From Afipia sp049747295 (GTDB lineage: Bacteria > Pseudomonadota > Alphaproteobacteria > Rhizobiales > Xanthobacteraceae): DNA of 64,000 bases. The translations under genes and the position numbers were made by a program. The notes under the pieces are model-generated. The model made no database searches and was not told the DNA's origin. It worked only from the letters and a program-made list of their open reading frames with translations. Where the stretch lies: NCBI RefSeq assembly GCF_049747295.1, contig NZ_JBMHJM010000001.1, forward strand, positions 5,298,914-5,362,913. Direction: 5' to 3'. Of this stretch, positions 8,343-17,450 are shown one piece after another (within the stretch, counting starts at the first letter, position 1; each line of letters begins with the position of its first letter).

Positions 8343-8828
8343 ATGATGCGATTTTTTGGATTAGTTTCTGCTTTGACGCTCGTTCTTCTGGGAAGCATGG
8401 CTGCCGCGAGTGCCGCCGACGACATCAAGCTGAGCAACAATCAGCGCATTTCCTGCGGGCGCGGCCTCACGGCTGGTAAACTGCAGAACATCAACTGCAA
8501 GTCCTACGCCTATATCTTCAATTCCCGTACCTCGGAATTCTACCGTTGCCAGCTCAACGTCGCGGTGACGCGTGACAACAAGGAGGTTTTGAAGGTCGAT
8601 ACCGACGGCGGATGCACGCTCAAAGCCCGGATCTTCGCCGAGGATTCATCCTACGCGTTCGACGCCACCGAAACAGAGCCACCGAACACCAATGCCTTCT
8701 TCGGTTCGGGAGGAACGGCCATCTGGGTGAGCGACACAACCACACTGAAGGCGAGAGGGTGCATGATCATCAACGTCGGAATAGCTCCGGACGTCTTGAA
8801 GTGTGTCGATATGACGTTTGGAAAGTAG
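8343..8828 (+). CDS. Secreted hypothetical protein
   Basis: A 161-aa exported protein. ATG 8343 gives a clean Sec signal peptide (basic MMRFFG start, hydrophobic LVSALTLVLLGSM, cleavage after AAASA). The mature part has five cysteines, two of them in GGCTLKA and RGCMIIN, suggesting disulfides in the periplasm. A GTG at 8325 would add six residues and weaken the signal. Family not recognised. Confidence 0.65.
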   Translation: MMRFFGLVSALTLVLLGSMAAASAADDIKLSNNQRISCGRGLTAGKLQNINCKSYAYIFNSRTSEFYRCQLNVAVTRDNKEVLKVDTDGGCTLKARIFAEDSSYAFDATETEPPNTNAFFGSGGTAIWVSDTTTLKARGCMIINVGIAPDVLKCVDMTFGK

Positions 8829-8864
8829 CCCCTCGCAAGGTCGGGGAGGAGAACTAAGGCGGGT

Positions 8865-9032
8865 TCAGTTCTGCTTCAACACAAGTATGACGACCAACAC
8901 CGCTAGCCCGAGTACGACCGCGATACCGATCGCCCATGTCGTGACCCGAACGCTGCTGGCCAATTCGCGAGAAGCCTCGTTCCTGGCGATCTTCAGGTCC
9001 CGCGTCTTGTCGTCGTGCTCATGATCAGTCAC
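8865..9032 (-). CDS. Small membrane protein, 55 aa
   Basis: Starts at GTG 9032, preceded by AGGAGAAACC. It has a charged, soluble N-terminal half (DHEHDDKTRDLKIARNEASRE) and one C-terminal transmembrane helix ending in LVVILVLKQN. Its start overlaps the stop of the 46-aa membrane protein by 8 bp, so the two are coupled. Function unknown. Confidence 0.6.
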   Translation of the reverse strand: MTDHEHDDKTRDLKIARNEASRELASSVRVTTWAIGIAVVLGLAVLVVILVLKQN

Positions 9033-9165
9033 GGTTTCTCCTGACCTTGACCATATCAACCCATCTGTCGGCGATCGCGATTGCCCAAACCAGCAGCGCG
9101 CCCAAGGCAACGATCAACCCGCAAAGCATAAACGAAAGATCTGCCGCACTCATCAACGGATCCAT
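9025..9165 (-). CDS. Small membrane protein, 46 aa
   Basis: Begins MDPLMSAADLS after the strong ribosome binding site GGAGAG at about 9170-9175. One transmembrane helix (FMLCGLIVALGALLVWAIAI) is followed by a basic tail. It overlaps the following 55-aa gene (stop at 9025, next start at 9032). The overlap and shared topology suggest a two-protein membrane unit. Confidence 0.6.
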   Translation of the reverse strand: MDPLMSAADLSFMLCGLIVALGALLVWAIAIADRWVDMVKVRRNRD

Positions 9166-9242
9166 CGGAAACTCTCCTTCGAGGCCGCCCGCCTGCCGTT
9201 CACAAGATAGTCATTTCACCGAATAATGGCAGAGGCGCGCGA

Positions 9243-9276
9243 AAAACCCGGAATAATTGTTCGCTCTCCGGGTTTT
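9243..9276. terminator. AT-flanked 10-bp inverted repeat
   Basis: AAAACCCGGA (9243-9252) and TCCGGGTTTT (9267-9276) form a symmetric stem with A-run and T-run, the form of a bidirectional intrinsic terminator. Oddly, the neighbouring genes diverge from it, so it sits in a promoter region; it may instead regulate early elongation. Confidence 0.45.
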
Positions 9277-9338
9277 GATCAAACACTTGCAAGCGCAGCT
9301 ATAGTCTCATCACTCAGCTCATTTGAATCGAGGTCATT

Positions 9339-9614
9339 ATGCGGAACGTAACTTTGGCTCTCCTGACACTGGCCGGGCTGCTGGCCTTCAATCAGGAAAA
9401 GGCGCACGCGGAGAAAGACTATCCGTATTGCATGAGTCACGTGATGGGCTGGGGCACCGGTATGGTCGAAGAATGTATGTATTCGACCATGGAGCAGTGC
9501 CGCGCGGCCGCAACTGGTTTGAACGGAATGTGCGACCCCAACTGGCGGCTTCAGTATAGAAGCGGCAATCCGGAGGCGCCGGTGAAGCACCCGCGGTCCC
9601 GCCGCCAAAGCTGA
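9339..9614 (+). CDS. DUF3551 family secreted protein
   Basis: A 91-aa exported protein. It has a signal peptide (MRNVTLALLTLAGLLAF...AHA) and the DUF3551 body: DYPYC, a Gly-rich GWGTG turn, then C-x8-9-C spaced cysteines with FSTMEQC-like and NGMCDPN motifs. DUF3551 proteins are abundant in Nitrobacteraceae, periplasmic, and of unknown function. Confidence 0.8.
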   Translation: MRNVTLALLTLAGLLAFNQEKAHAEKDYPYCMSHVMGWGTGMVEECMYSTMEQCRAAATGLNGMCDPNWRLQYRSGNPEAPVKHPRSRRQS

Positions 9615-9716
9615 GCAATCCGGGCTTGCGGCCGCCAGGGCCAAAGCGGGGCAAACGAACCCGAGTTACTATCTTGAGAGGTGTGCCGCGGCTGGTAGCG
9701 ACCGCAGGCGCACCTG

Positions 9717-9815
9717 CTATTCGTCTGTCCAGCCGAGAAGCTGCCTGACCAGCAGCGGACCAGCGACCAGCAGCAGAAGAACGATTGCAATGATGTCGAG
9801 CGCAGTGCTTTCCAT
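9717..9815 (-). CDS. Tiny membrane protein, 32 aa
   Basis: Reads MESTALDIIAIVLLLLVAGP and ends LGWTDE: an acidic N-terminus, one hydrophobic helix and a short charged tail. It starts at ATG 9815 and stops at 9717. Too short for family assignment, but the composition is that of small single-pass proteins common in this group. Confidence 0.4.
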   Translation of the reverse strand: MESTALDIIAIVLLLLVAGPLLVRQLLGWTDE

Positions 9816-9837
9816 TGTGCGCGACCGTTAATTTGTC

Positions 9838-10104
9838 TCAGGTCCGCGTGAGGAATTCGACGCCGATGATCGCGCCTTTGCGCCAAACCACCCGGCACCG
9901 GGTGGTCTTCCTGACGTCCTTGGAAAGCGCAAGATCGAGCTTGCTTGCAGTCAAACCGGAGTCAGAGAGCTGAAGGCGCGCTCCGCCGGCGGACAGATCG
10001 AGGATGGTGCAGTTTCGCTTCGCGAAGCCCCCATCGAGCGTGACCCACGCGTCGTGTTGCGTCCTGTGACGAGCTTTTCGGCTTTCTCGTTTGAAAACAG
10101 CCAT
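9838..10104 (-). CDS. PilZ domain protein
   Basis: An 88-aa single PilZ domain. The N-terminal RESRKARHRTQ provides the arginines of the c-di-GMP-binding RxxxR motif and DLSAGGARL is the D/NxSxxG motif, so c-di-GMP binding is likely. Ends with the family's GVEFL strand. Start at ATG 10104 (MAVFKRE). It acts as a cytosolic c-di-GMP receptor; the target cannot be inferred from neighbours. Confidence 0.88.
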   Translation of the reverse strand: MAVFKRESRKARHRTQHDAWVTLDGGFAKRNCTILDLSAGGARLQLSDSGLTASKLDLALSKDVRKTTRCRVVWRKGAIIGVEFLTRT

Positions 10105-10395
10105 GAGGTGCCTCCGTTTCTGATGCACCTCTATAGCCGCCAGAACTTTCGGAAAATTTGAATCAAAGCTCCAGACAAAGGGGCTTGTTGCAACGAACAA
10201 TTAACCAAGGGCGATCGAGGGCGGATCTAAGGCTCTCTGATCGCAGGGCGATTTATCCGCGCTCAAATTGCAGGGGAGTTCGCCGCCGGAGCGCCGGCCT
10301 TCCTGCCAGCATCCGCGTGCAACCAACACTCACAGAACGAAAGTGGCAAACCTTCCGCTTGAGAGAGTGGCGAACTCATTGATTTCATTGAGGTT

Positions 10396-10485
10396 TGGCG
10401 GAAGGGGTGGGATTCGAACCCACGGTACCCTTGCGAGCACGCCGGTTTTCAAGACCGGTTCCTTAAACCACTCGGACACCCTTCC
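10396..10485 (-). tRNA. tRNA-Ser (UGA)
   Basis: The minus strand gives a complete 87-nt tRNA plus encoded CCA: acceptor stem GGAAGGG paired with CCCTTCC, D-arm, anticodon stem CCGGT/ACCGG with TGA in the loop, a long class II variable arm, and GGTTCGAATCC in the T arm. The encoded 3' CCA corresponds to TGG at 10396-10398. Long variable arm plus UGA defines serine. No integrase lies directly next to it. Confidence 0.97.
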
Positions 10486-10894
10486 AAGTCGTTGGATTGT
10501 ATAGCTAAACCCTAAAGAAGGGGGAGGCGGCCCCGTGCCGTCATCTTTGCTAGCCAACTTCCGACGTGCTTCTTTATTGCAGCACGTGGAGCTTCGTCAA
10601 CGCGCCAACGTTTTCGTGCACAGACGGTCTGAAGGCGGATGGCTCGAACGGTTGCGCTATGACCCACACGCGGTCGGCCCGGCCGGGCGGTGTGGGTAGG
10701 GGGATGTCGCCCAACCGGGCCTCGCCGCTATGACCTCGAAGCGGCACAGGACAAATTCTGCCCAAGTTGTCCGTTCCATCATTCAATGGAATTAAAGGAC
10801 TTTGGGATGAAAGGACTTTACGGATAGGTGAGCCCGCTGCCGACGTTCATCGCCGCGTGAAGATGGCGAGCCACAACCGCGTCGCGGCTAACGC
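10486..10894. other. Intergenic region with an inverted repeat
   Basis: About 400 bp with no gene I can support. It contains ACCCACAC...GTGTGGGT arms (about 10659-10697) around a GC-rich spacer, which could be a transcriptional stop or a regulator site. Confidence 0.35.
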
Positions 10895-11134
10895 TTATTC
10901 ATTCGCGCGTTCCTTCGTGCGGTCCTTGGCTCTCTGCTCGAGCATCCGGAGTGCTGCTGCAGCTTCATTGGCTGCCGCTTGAAGATCGCTCGCCGATACG
11001 ATCTTGAGCCCTGCAATATCCAATGCTTCCAGGATGGATTTTGCGGCCTCTAGTCCCATCACCCGGCCTTCATCTTCCGTGACGGGTTCAACGGCCGGAA
11101 GATGAGCAATAATGACCTTGGCAGTCTCGTTCAT
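10895..11134 (-). CDS. Hypothetical protein, 79 aa
   Basis: Starts MNETAKVIIAHL at 11134. An Ala- and Glu-rich helical protein; the C-terminal half (LQAAANEAAAALRMLEQRAKDR) is a likely coiled coil. No family recognised. It stands alone between the tRNA-Ser region and a small membrane protein. Confidence 0.5.
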   Translation of the reverse strand: MNETAKVIIAHLPAVEPVTEDEGRVMGLEAAKSILEALDIAGLKIVSASDLQAAANEAAAALRMLEQRAKDRTKERANE

Positions 11135-11244
11135 CGACGTGCCCCGCATTATCAGTTGGTCACAATAAAATTGGGCGCCTCAGCGCATGACGAAAATATT
11201 GAAATCAGAAATCGCAGCATGCAGTTGGTCGGGGCGGTTCGTGT

Positions 11245-11469
11245 TTAGCTTAAGAGCAGGAGCGCGCCGCCCAGCGCCATAAGCATAAGACCCAACCAAT
11301 TCTCTTTCGCGTAAAAACCCGCCGCCGGCTTAGGAGGCTCCAACGTCGGCTCTCGCACCGCCGTAGACGTGTGCCTGGCGTCGCTCAGGCGGCCACGCCA
11401 AATCGGCAGAGCCACCATCAAGAGAAGACCCCCAAACACCAGCAGCGCGCCGAGCAAGGTGAGTCCCAT
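11245..11469 (-). CDS. Small double-pass membrane protein, 74 aa
   Basis: One hydrophobic helix at each end (LLGALLVFGGLLLMVALPIW and LGLMLMALGGALLLLS) joined by a charged, Pro-rich linker. Both termini are probably on the same side of the membrane. Function unknown. Confidence 0.5.
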   Translation of the reverse strand: MGLTLLGALLVFGGLLLMVALPIWRGRLSDARHTSTAVREPTLEPPKPAAGFYAKENWLGLMLMALGGALLLLS

Positions 11470-11806
11470 TCAGTCCTCCGCACGACGAACAACACCGTCT
11501 AAGCACGAGAAGATCGAAATGTTCCATGAGGTCCAGTTGATTGATGACCGCGGCTTTTTGATTTGCCTTGCCAGATGTCCTGTCTAAACTTCGGATATGA
11601 CTTGTTTTTTGGCCGGCCGCTTTCGCATGCACAGGGGTAAACATCGGCCGACAGATATCCCCAAAATCAACCCTTGGTTTACTACGTCTGGCGGCGCGCC
11701 ATTTCCTAAGGCCGCGCGATAGGTTAGTTCTTAGCGTAGGAAGAAGTGATCTCTTAGCCTTAGCGTCGCGGTAGGCGGGCGGGCTTTGGGATGTTATTGG
11801 TGTTTT

Positions 11807-12745
11807 ATGGGGAAGAGTGCCAACGGGTCGGGCAAAGGTGTCGCGCGCGCCGTGACGGCTGGCGTGGTGTGTCTGTTCGTCGCGAACTGCGCATCCTCCA
11901 ACAAGTTTGCCAGCCGCGTCGATCCGAAATACGGCGTCTCATCCAGTCCCAGAGTGGTGGAATTCGGCGAGCCCGTTCCCAAGGGGGGCGGCACGTATCG
12001 CGTCGGAAAACCTTACGTTGTTGCCGGGCGAACCTATGTCCCGGAAGAAAACGCCCACTATCGCGCCGAAGGGCTTGCATCCTGGTACGGGGATGACTTC
12101 CACGGTCGCCTGACCGCCAACGGTGAAGTGTTCGACATGACGTCGCTGACGGCCGCACATCCGACCATGCCGCTTCCGAGCTATGCGCGCGTCACCAACC
12201 TTGCCAACGGCAAGTCCGTCATCGTTCGCGTCAATGACCGCGGTCCGTATCACGGCAACCGCATCATCGATGTCTCGAATACCGCGGCCCGGTTGCTCGA
12301 ATTCCGCAACAACGGCATCGGGCGCGTGCGGGTCGAATATGTGGGACGGGCACCTCTCGAAGGGTCCGATGACCGTCAATTGATGGCGACGCTTCGGACG
12401 GGCGAACCGGCACCCGCACCATCCAATGTCAGAATTGCGTCCGCGCGTCCGTTCATTCCGGAAGCCGTATCGACGACCCGTGGCGTCGCCGCGGGCGATG
12501 TCCCGATGCCGCAGGGACGCCCTTACAGCCTCGGCCACACCGCGGAGGACGCCACTGCATCCAATCGCATGTCGGAAGTGTCGGCATCGGCGCGTGTCCG
12601 GGATCGGCGCTACAGCCAAACGATGGCATCAGCGACCAGCGAAGACGCCGTTGACGCGGCACCATCGGTCAAGCCGGTTGCCGCCTTTGCACCGGTCGCT
12701 CGTGACGGAAGCGCGAGCCTGATGTCCGCCCGGGGCCTCTACTAA
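11807..12745 (+). CDS. rlpA: Septal ring lytic transglycosylase RlpA family lipoprotein
   Basis: A 312-aa lipoprotein of the RlpA family, which cleaves denuded peptidoglycan strands at the septum. ATG 11807 (MGKSANG) is chosen because it gives a lipoprotein signal ending in the lipobox VANCASS. The double-psi beta-barrel lies at about residues 85-180 and includes GLASWYG, TANGE, HPTMPLP, VRVNDRGP and RIIDVS, with the catalytic Asp in NDRGP. The C-terminal 130 residues are low-complexity Ala/Pro/Ser; the usual SPOR domain is not visible. It is followed by the carboxypeptidase, Tmk and HolB genes, the order seen in Nitrobacteraceae. Confidence 0.9.
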   Translation: MGKSANGSGKGVARAVTAGVVCLFVANCASSNKFASRVDPKYGVSSSPRVVEFGEPVPKGGGTYRVGKPYVVAGRTYVPEENAHYRAEGLASWYGDDFHGRLTANGEVFDMTSLTAAHPTMPLPSYARVTNLANGKSVIVRVNDRGPYHGNRIIDVSNTAARLLEFRNNGIGRVRVEYVGRAPLEGSDDRQLMATLRTGEPAPAPSNVRIASARPFIPEAVSTTRGVAAGDVPMPQGRPYSLGHTAEDATASNRMSEVSASARVRDRRYSQTMASATSEDAVDAAPSVKPVAAFAPVARDGSASLMSARGLY

Positions 12746-12892
12746 CTGATCGAACCGGCACTGACGTTTCTCAGCTCCTTGTCAGAGACTCCCGCAACGC
12801 TTCGAATCGCAATCATCCAGTGATCGAAAGCCGAGGCACTTTCTGACTCCGCGGCGATCGCGAAGCTCACATTGAACGAAGGATCTGCTGCG

Positions 12893-13264
12893 ATGTCGCT
12901 GCTGACCTGGGGTGACAAGCAGGTGCTGACACTCGACCCGGAGGGGCCGGAGATCGACAACCCGCAACATGCAACTGACCTTATCGGTGAGGCGGCGTTT
13001 TTCGGCGCCGCGATGATCGCCGTGCCGGTCTCCCGCCTCGGATCTGCATTCTTCCAGCTCCGCACCGGTCTGGCCGGCGAGATCGTTCAGAAGGCAGTCA
13101 ATTACCGGCTGCAGCTCGCAGTAATTGGCGACATCTCGGAGCACCTCGCGGCCAGCAACGCATTTCGCGACTGGGTGCGAGAGGCGAATGGCGGCCGAGA
13201 TATCTGGTTTGAGCCGAGCATGGACAGCCTGGCGGCACGGTTGCACCACCACGTTGAAACCTGA
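12893..13264 (+). CDS. DUF4180 family protein
   Basis: About 123 aa. The core FFQLRTGLAGEIVQKAVNYRLQLAVIGDIS, followed by FRDWVREANGGRDIWF, matches DUF4180, a small alpha/beta domain of unknown function. ATG 12893 is used; a TTG at 12872 is in frame. The family usually begins with a short extra strand, so the start may be non-standard. It lies between rlpA and the epoxide hydrolase, converging with the latter. Confidence 0.75.
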   Translation: MSLLTWGDKQVLTLDPEGPEIDNPQHATDLIGEAAFFGAAMIAVPVSRLGSAFFQLRTGLAGEIVQKAVNYRLQLAVIGDISEHLAASNAFRDWVREANGGRDIWFEPSMDSLAARLHHHVET

Positions 13265-13304
13265 CAGAGGTTCGCCTCATTCATCCAGGCGATGAGCTTG
13301 CCGT

Positions 13305-14240
13305 TCAGTTTGAGACTTCCTTCAAGAAGTCGATCAGCGCGGAGTTCACTTCGGCCGGGCGCTCCTGCTGGATCCAGTGACCAGCCCCGTCGATGATGAG
13401 TTTGCGCTTCAGGTTCGGCAGCACACGCTCCATTTCACTGACGCGCTTGCCACCGATAATGCCGGTGATGACGGCATCCTTGGCGCCGGCGATAAAGATC
13501 GAAGGCTGCTCAATCTTCGCGTCCTGCCAGGGCGCCGTCAGGTCCCAATTCCGATCGAGATTGCGATACCAGTTCAGGCCGCCGCGAAAGCCAGAGCGCG
13601 TGTAGTTTTCGACCACATGGGCCTGATCTTCCGGCGTGAGCCATCTGGCCAATTTGCGTTCGATCGTCGTGTCACCGAGAAAGCCGAAGCCTTCCTTCAG
13701 GAAGAGGGTATCAACGCCGTAGGCAATGGCGCGCATGCTATAGTCGACGTCGCGCTCGAACTCTTTCTCCGCGACGCCCGGTGTCTGGAAATACTGCCAA
13801 TAAAAGTTGGTGATGCCGTTCTTGGCGAGCGCCTCCATCGGACGTTCACGTCCCCGGAATGGAGGCGGAACGCTGAGGCCACCCACGGCCTTGAAGATAT
13901 CGGGCCTGAACAAAGCCGCGTGCCAAGCCACCGGAGCACCCCAGTCGTGACCGATGATGATGGCCTTGCTCTCGCCGAGAGCGGCGACCAACGCCACCAT
14001 GTCGCCGACCAGGTGGAAAATCGAATAGGCCTCGACATCCTGCGGTGCGGACGTTCGCCCGAACCCGCGCATGTCGGGGGCAACAACGCGGAAACCCTCA
14101 GCGGCGAGGGCAGGGAGTTGATGTCGCCATGAATGGGATAGTTCCGGCCAGCCATGGCAGAGCAACACCAGCGGACCGGAGCCCTGCTCGGTGACGAACA
14201 TGTCAATACCGTTGGCCGAGATCATCCTCGATGTGGACAT
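13305..14240 (-). CDS. Alpha/beta hydrolase, epoxide hydrolase type
   Basis: A 311-aa alpha/beta hydrolase close to soluble epoxide hydrolases. Features are the oxyanion HGWPE (about residue 29), nucleophile Asp in GHDWGAP (about 98-104), a cap domain with Tyr residues for epoxide activation, the acid in AGAKDAV and the catalytic His in GAGHWIQQERP. These enzymes open epoxides to diols in the cytoplasm; the natural substrate is unknown. It is divergent from the downstream carboxypeptidase gene. Confidence 0.88.
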   Translation of the reverse strand: MSTSRMISANGIDMFVTEQGSGPLVLLCHGWPELSHSWRHQLPALAAEGFRVVAPDMRGFGRTSAPQDVEAYSIFHLVGDMVALVAALGESKAIIIGHDWGAPVAWHAALFRPDIFKAVGGLSVPPPFRGRERPMEALAKNGITNFYWQYFQTPGVAEKEFERDVDYSMRAIAYGVDTLFLKEGFGFLGDTTIERKLARWLTPEDQAHVVENYTRSGFRGGLNWYRNLDRNWDLTAPWQDAKIEQPSIFIAGAKDAVITGIIGGKRVSEMERVLPNLKRKLIIDGAGHWIQQERPAEVNSALIDFLKEVSN

Positions 14241-14359
14241 CTAGTCTCCGTCGCGTTGAACTGGATTGGAACGTCAGAAAAGGCCCGCGGGATAGCCGAA
14301 AACACCGCGTTGTTTGCCATTATGCCAACTGTTACAACGCCGTCCTTAGGAATCGACGC

Positions 14360-15616
14360 ATGGCAGCCATTTCGCTCCTCTCCCGGATCTGCAGCCGCCC
14401 GATGGGGCGCGCTTGGCGCGTGGTCGCGGTTGGTCTGCTCTTGGGCGCAGTGGCGTTTGGCAGCACCGTCAAAGCGGCCAACCAGAGCGTTCAGGGTGCC
14501 AAGAAAGAGGAAGGCGGCTTCGACAGCGGTGCGCCGACCGCGATTCTGATCGAGGCGAAGTCCGGCAGCATCCTGTTTGAAAAGAATGCGGACGAACTCC
14601 GCGCCCCGTCCAGCATGATGAAGCTGATGACGGTCGAAGTGGCCTTCGATGCTCTCAAGAAGGGCGAGATCAAGCTCGAGGACGAGTACAAGATCAGCGA
14701 GAATGCCTGGCGCAAGGGCGGAGCGCCCTCCGGCGGCTCAACGATGTTCGCAGCCATCAACAGCCGGGTGAAGGTCGACGATCTCCTGCACGGGGCCATC
14801 ATCCAGAGTGGCAATGACTCCTGTATCGCACTCGCCGAGGGCATCTCGGGCAACGAGCGAGATTTCGTGGACCGGATGACCAAGCGCGCACGCGAGCTCG
14901 GGCTGACCAAATCCACGTTCGGCAACGTGAATGGCCTGCCGGATCCCGGAAACAAAATGACCGTCCGCGAGCTTGGTATGCTCGCTCGCCATATCATTTT
15001 GACCTATCCGGACTTCTACAAACTGTTCGGCGAACGTGAATTCACCTGGAATAAAATCCGGCAGCAGAACCGTAATCCGCTTCTGAACTCGCTCGAAGGC
15101 GCCGACGGCCTGAAAACGGGCTACACCAAGGAAGGCGGCTACGGCATGGTCGGCTCGGCCGTGCAGAACGGCATCCGGCTCATCGTGGTGGTCAATGGCC
15201 TGGAAGACTCTGAGGATCGGGCCTCTGAGGCAAAGCGACTATTAGAGTGGGGCTTCCGCAGCTTCGAAATCCGGACGCTGTTCGCACAGGACCAGACGAT
15301 CGGTTACGCCAAGGTGTTCGGGGGAGACAGCGGCTCGGTCAAACTGACGACATCCGAGCCGGTCAAAGTGATGGTGCAGCGAAACGGTAACGACAAGCTG
15401 CTCGCGCGCATGGTCTACAACGGCCCGGTCAAGGCGCCGATCCGGGCTGGTCAGGAAATCGGGACATTGAAGGTATGGCGCGGTAGCCACCTTGCGCTCG
15501 AAATGCCACTTTTCGCGGGTGACGCGGTCGACAGAGGTTCGACCACGCGCCGCGCGCTGGATGGCGTCAGCGAACTCGTCATTGGACTGTTCAGGGCGGG
15601 CGTCGAGAAGCTTTAA
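14360..15616 (+). CDS. dacA: D-alanyl-D-alanine carboxypeptidase (PBP5/6 class)
   Basis: A 418-aa periplasmic serine peptidase that trims D-Ala from peptidoglycan stem pentapeptides. Catalytic motifs are SxxK in SSMMK (about residue 82), SGN in QSGNDSC and KTG in LKTGYTKEGGYG. An N-terminal signal peptide follows the basic start MAAISLLSR and the C-terminal beta domain ends in an amphipathic segment, as in PBP5/6. Start at ATG 14360. The gene is 2 bp from tmk, so it heads the tmk-holB-metG run. It could equally be named dacC/dacF. Confidence 0.92.
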   Translation: MAAISLLSRICSRPMGRAWRVVAVGLLLGAVAFGSTVKAANQSVQGAKKEEGGFDSGAPTAILIEAKSGSILFEKNADELRAPSSMMKLMTVEVAFDALKKGEIKLEDEYKISENAWRKGGAPSGGSTMFAAINSRVKVDDLLHGAIIQSGNDSCIALAEGISGNERDFVDRMTKRARELGLTKSTFGNVNGLPDPGNKMTVRELGMLARHIILTYPDFYKLFGEREFTWNKIRQQNRNPLLNSLEGADGLKTGYTKEGGYGMVGSAVQNGIRLIVVVNGLEDSEDRASEAKRLLEWGFRSFEIRTLFAQDQTIGYAKVFGGDSGSVKLTTSEPVKVMVQRNGNDKLLARMVYNGPVKAPIRAGQEIGTLKVWRGSHLALEMPLFAGDAVDRGSTTRRALDGVSELVIGLFRAGVEKL

Positions 15617-15618
15617 GC

Positions 15619-16311
15619 ATGGCCAATCTCGCGAAAGGATTGAGAGCAGCACGCGGACGCTTCATTACGTTTGAAGGCGGCGAGGGCGCTGGCAAATCTA
15701 CACAGATCAAGCTGCTGGCCGAACGTCTCAATGCCAGTAAAATACCCGCCATCACGACGCGCGAACCCGGCGGATCGCCCGGCGCCGAAATCGTTCGCCA
15801 CCTGCTGCTGTCCGGTCTCGCCAAGGCGCTGGGAGCGGAAGCGGAATCCTTGTTATTCGCCGCCGCACGTGACGATCACGTCACAACAGTCATCAAGCCG
15901 GCCCTTGAGCAAGGCAAATGGGTGTTGTGTGATCGTTTCACCGATTCCACGCGCGTCTATCAGGGTGAACTCGGCCATGTGGACCCGCAGCTCATTCGCG
16001 CGATGGAGCGGGTCACGATCGGAAATCTGAAACCCGATTTGACGTTCATCCTCGACGTGCCCGTTGCTGTCGGCCTGAAAAGAGCGATCGAACGGCGCGG
16101 AACGGCAACGGCTGATCGCTTCGAAGGCGAGGGCATCGAGTTTCACGAGAAGCTCCGCAATGCCTATTTGGGGATCGCGGCGAACGAACCCAAGCGATGC
16201 GTCTTGATCGACGCGAACGCCGACACAGAAACCGTCGCATCCCGTATCTGGACTGCGTTACGGGATCACCTTTTTTCTGCGGCAATCGCAGGCGATAACA
16301 GCAAGACATGA
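15619..16311 (+). CDS. tmk: Thymidylate kinase
   Basis: A 230-aa dTMP kinase. The P-loop GGEGAGKST follows ITFE, TREPGG is the DR/RxPGG motif, DRFTDST is the nucleotide-specificity loop and the LID region is ERRGTATADRFE. It phosphorylates dTMP to dTDP for DNA synthesis. ATG is 2 bp after the carboxypeptidase stop, and its stop overlaps holB by 4 bp (ATGA at 16308). Confidence 0.97.
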   Translation: MANLAKGLRAARGRFITFEGGEGAGKSTQIKLLAERLNASKIPAITTREPGGSPGAEIVRHLLLSGLAKALGAEAESLLFAAARDDHVTTVIKPALEQGKWVLCDRFTDSTRVYQGELGHVDPQLIRAMERVTIGNLKPDLTFILDVPVAVGLKRAIERRGTATADRFEGEGIEFHEKLRNAYLGIAANEPKRCVLIDANADTETVASRIWTALRDHLFSAAIAGDNSKT

Positions 16312-17369
16312 GTTCGAAATCGGCCGAAAGAGAAATATCCACGCTCGCTCCTCGCGAGACAAACGTCCTGTTTGGTCATCGCGAGGCGGAAGCCACGCTG
16401 CTTGGCGCATATCGCAGCGGGCGGATCCCTCATGCGTGGCTGATCGGGGGGGCTCAGGGAATCGGCAAAGCGACGCTGGCGTATCGGATGGCGAAGTTCG
16501 TGCTGGCACACCCCGATCCGTCGTCCTCGTTCGTCCAGAGTGCAACAACGCTTGCGGTCGATCCGGATCATCCGGTGGTGCGTCAGGTGGTCGCCGGCAG
16601 TCATGGCGGTTTGTTGACGCTGGAGCGAACCGCAAACGAGAAGGGCACACTGCGAACTGTCATCACGGTCGATGAATCTCGCGAAACCATCGGCTTCTTC
16701 GGCTCCACCGCCGCCGTCGCTGGCTGGCGCATCTGTGTGGTCGACACCGTCGATGAGTTGAACGCCAACGCGTCCAACGCACTTCTGAAGATTCTGGAAG
16801 AGCCGCCGGCGCGCGCGCTGTTTTTGTTGCTCAGTCATGCCCCGGCCCGCGTGATGGCGACGATCCAGTCGCGTTGCCGCAAGCTGCCGCTGCGGCCTCT
16901 CAGCACCAACGACGTCATGGCAGCGGCGTCCGAGGCGGCCGGTCTTGATGCCAGTGATCCGGGCCTGCGCCAGGCCGCTGCCGAATCCGACGGCAGCGTG
17001 TCACGGGCACTCACATTGCTGGGTGGCGATGCGTTGGGTCTTCAGCAGCGCACCCTCGAACTCCTGAACGCGTTGCCGCGTGTCGACCCGCGAGCGCTTC
17101 ATGCGTTGGGGGACGCATTGGGTCTCAACGACCGTGTCGGGTTGAGGGCGTTCGTCGACACCATCGACCGCTGGCTGACGGGACATCTGCACGCGCCGGA
17201 TGCCGGCGCAAACCTGCCGCGCCTTGCACGGCTTGCCGAGGTATGGGAAAAGATCAACGGTGCCGCGCGCGAGACTGAAGCATTCAATCTTGAGCGAAAA
17301 CCTTTGGTATTTTCGGTATTTGGCATGCTCGCTGATGCGACCGCAGGTTCCCCGTCGCAGGTTCGATAA
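16308..17369 (+). CDS. holB: DNA polymerase III subunit delta-prime
   Basis: A 353-aa clamp-loader subunit. The N-terminal AAA+ domain has FGHREAEATLLGAYRSGR, a P-loop-like GGAQGIGKATLAY, sensor segments VVDTVDELNANASNALLKILEEPP (the delta-prime signature) and the helical C-terminal collar domain. It acts in the replisome to load the beta clamp. Translationally coupled to tmk and followed after about 80 bp by metG. Confidence 0.96.
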   Translation: MSSKSAEREISTLAPRETNVLFGHREAEATLLGAYRSGRIPHAWLIGGAQGIGKATLAYRMAKFVLAHPDPSSSFVQSATTLAVDPDHPVVRQVVAGSHGGLLTLERTANEKGTLRTVITVDESRETIGFFGSTAAVAGWRICVVDTVDELNANASNALLKILEEPPARALFLLLSHAPARVMATIQSRCRKLPLRPLSTNDVMAAASEAAGLDASDPGLRQAAAESDGSVSRALTLLGGDALGLQQRTLELLNALPRVDPRALHALGDALGLNDRVGLRAFVDTIDRWLTGHLHAPDAGANLPRLARLAEVWEKINGAARETEAFNLERKPLVFSVFGMLADATAGSPSQVR

Positions 17370-17450
17370 CTGGACATTTGCCGGCTTTACAGCGCCGCTT
17401 CGAGTGAAAGCGATGTCGTCGGTATTGGTATGAAATTCTAAGGAAGCGTG

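Noticed and set aside
10659..10697. ACCCACAC/GTGTGGGT inverted repeat as a possible transposon end
   Set aside because: No transposase, target duplication or second copy is nearby; kept only as part of the intergenic description.
12782..13252. 156-aa minus-strand frame opposite the DUF4180 gene
   Set aside because: Shadow of a recognisable plus-strand family member.
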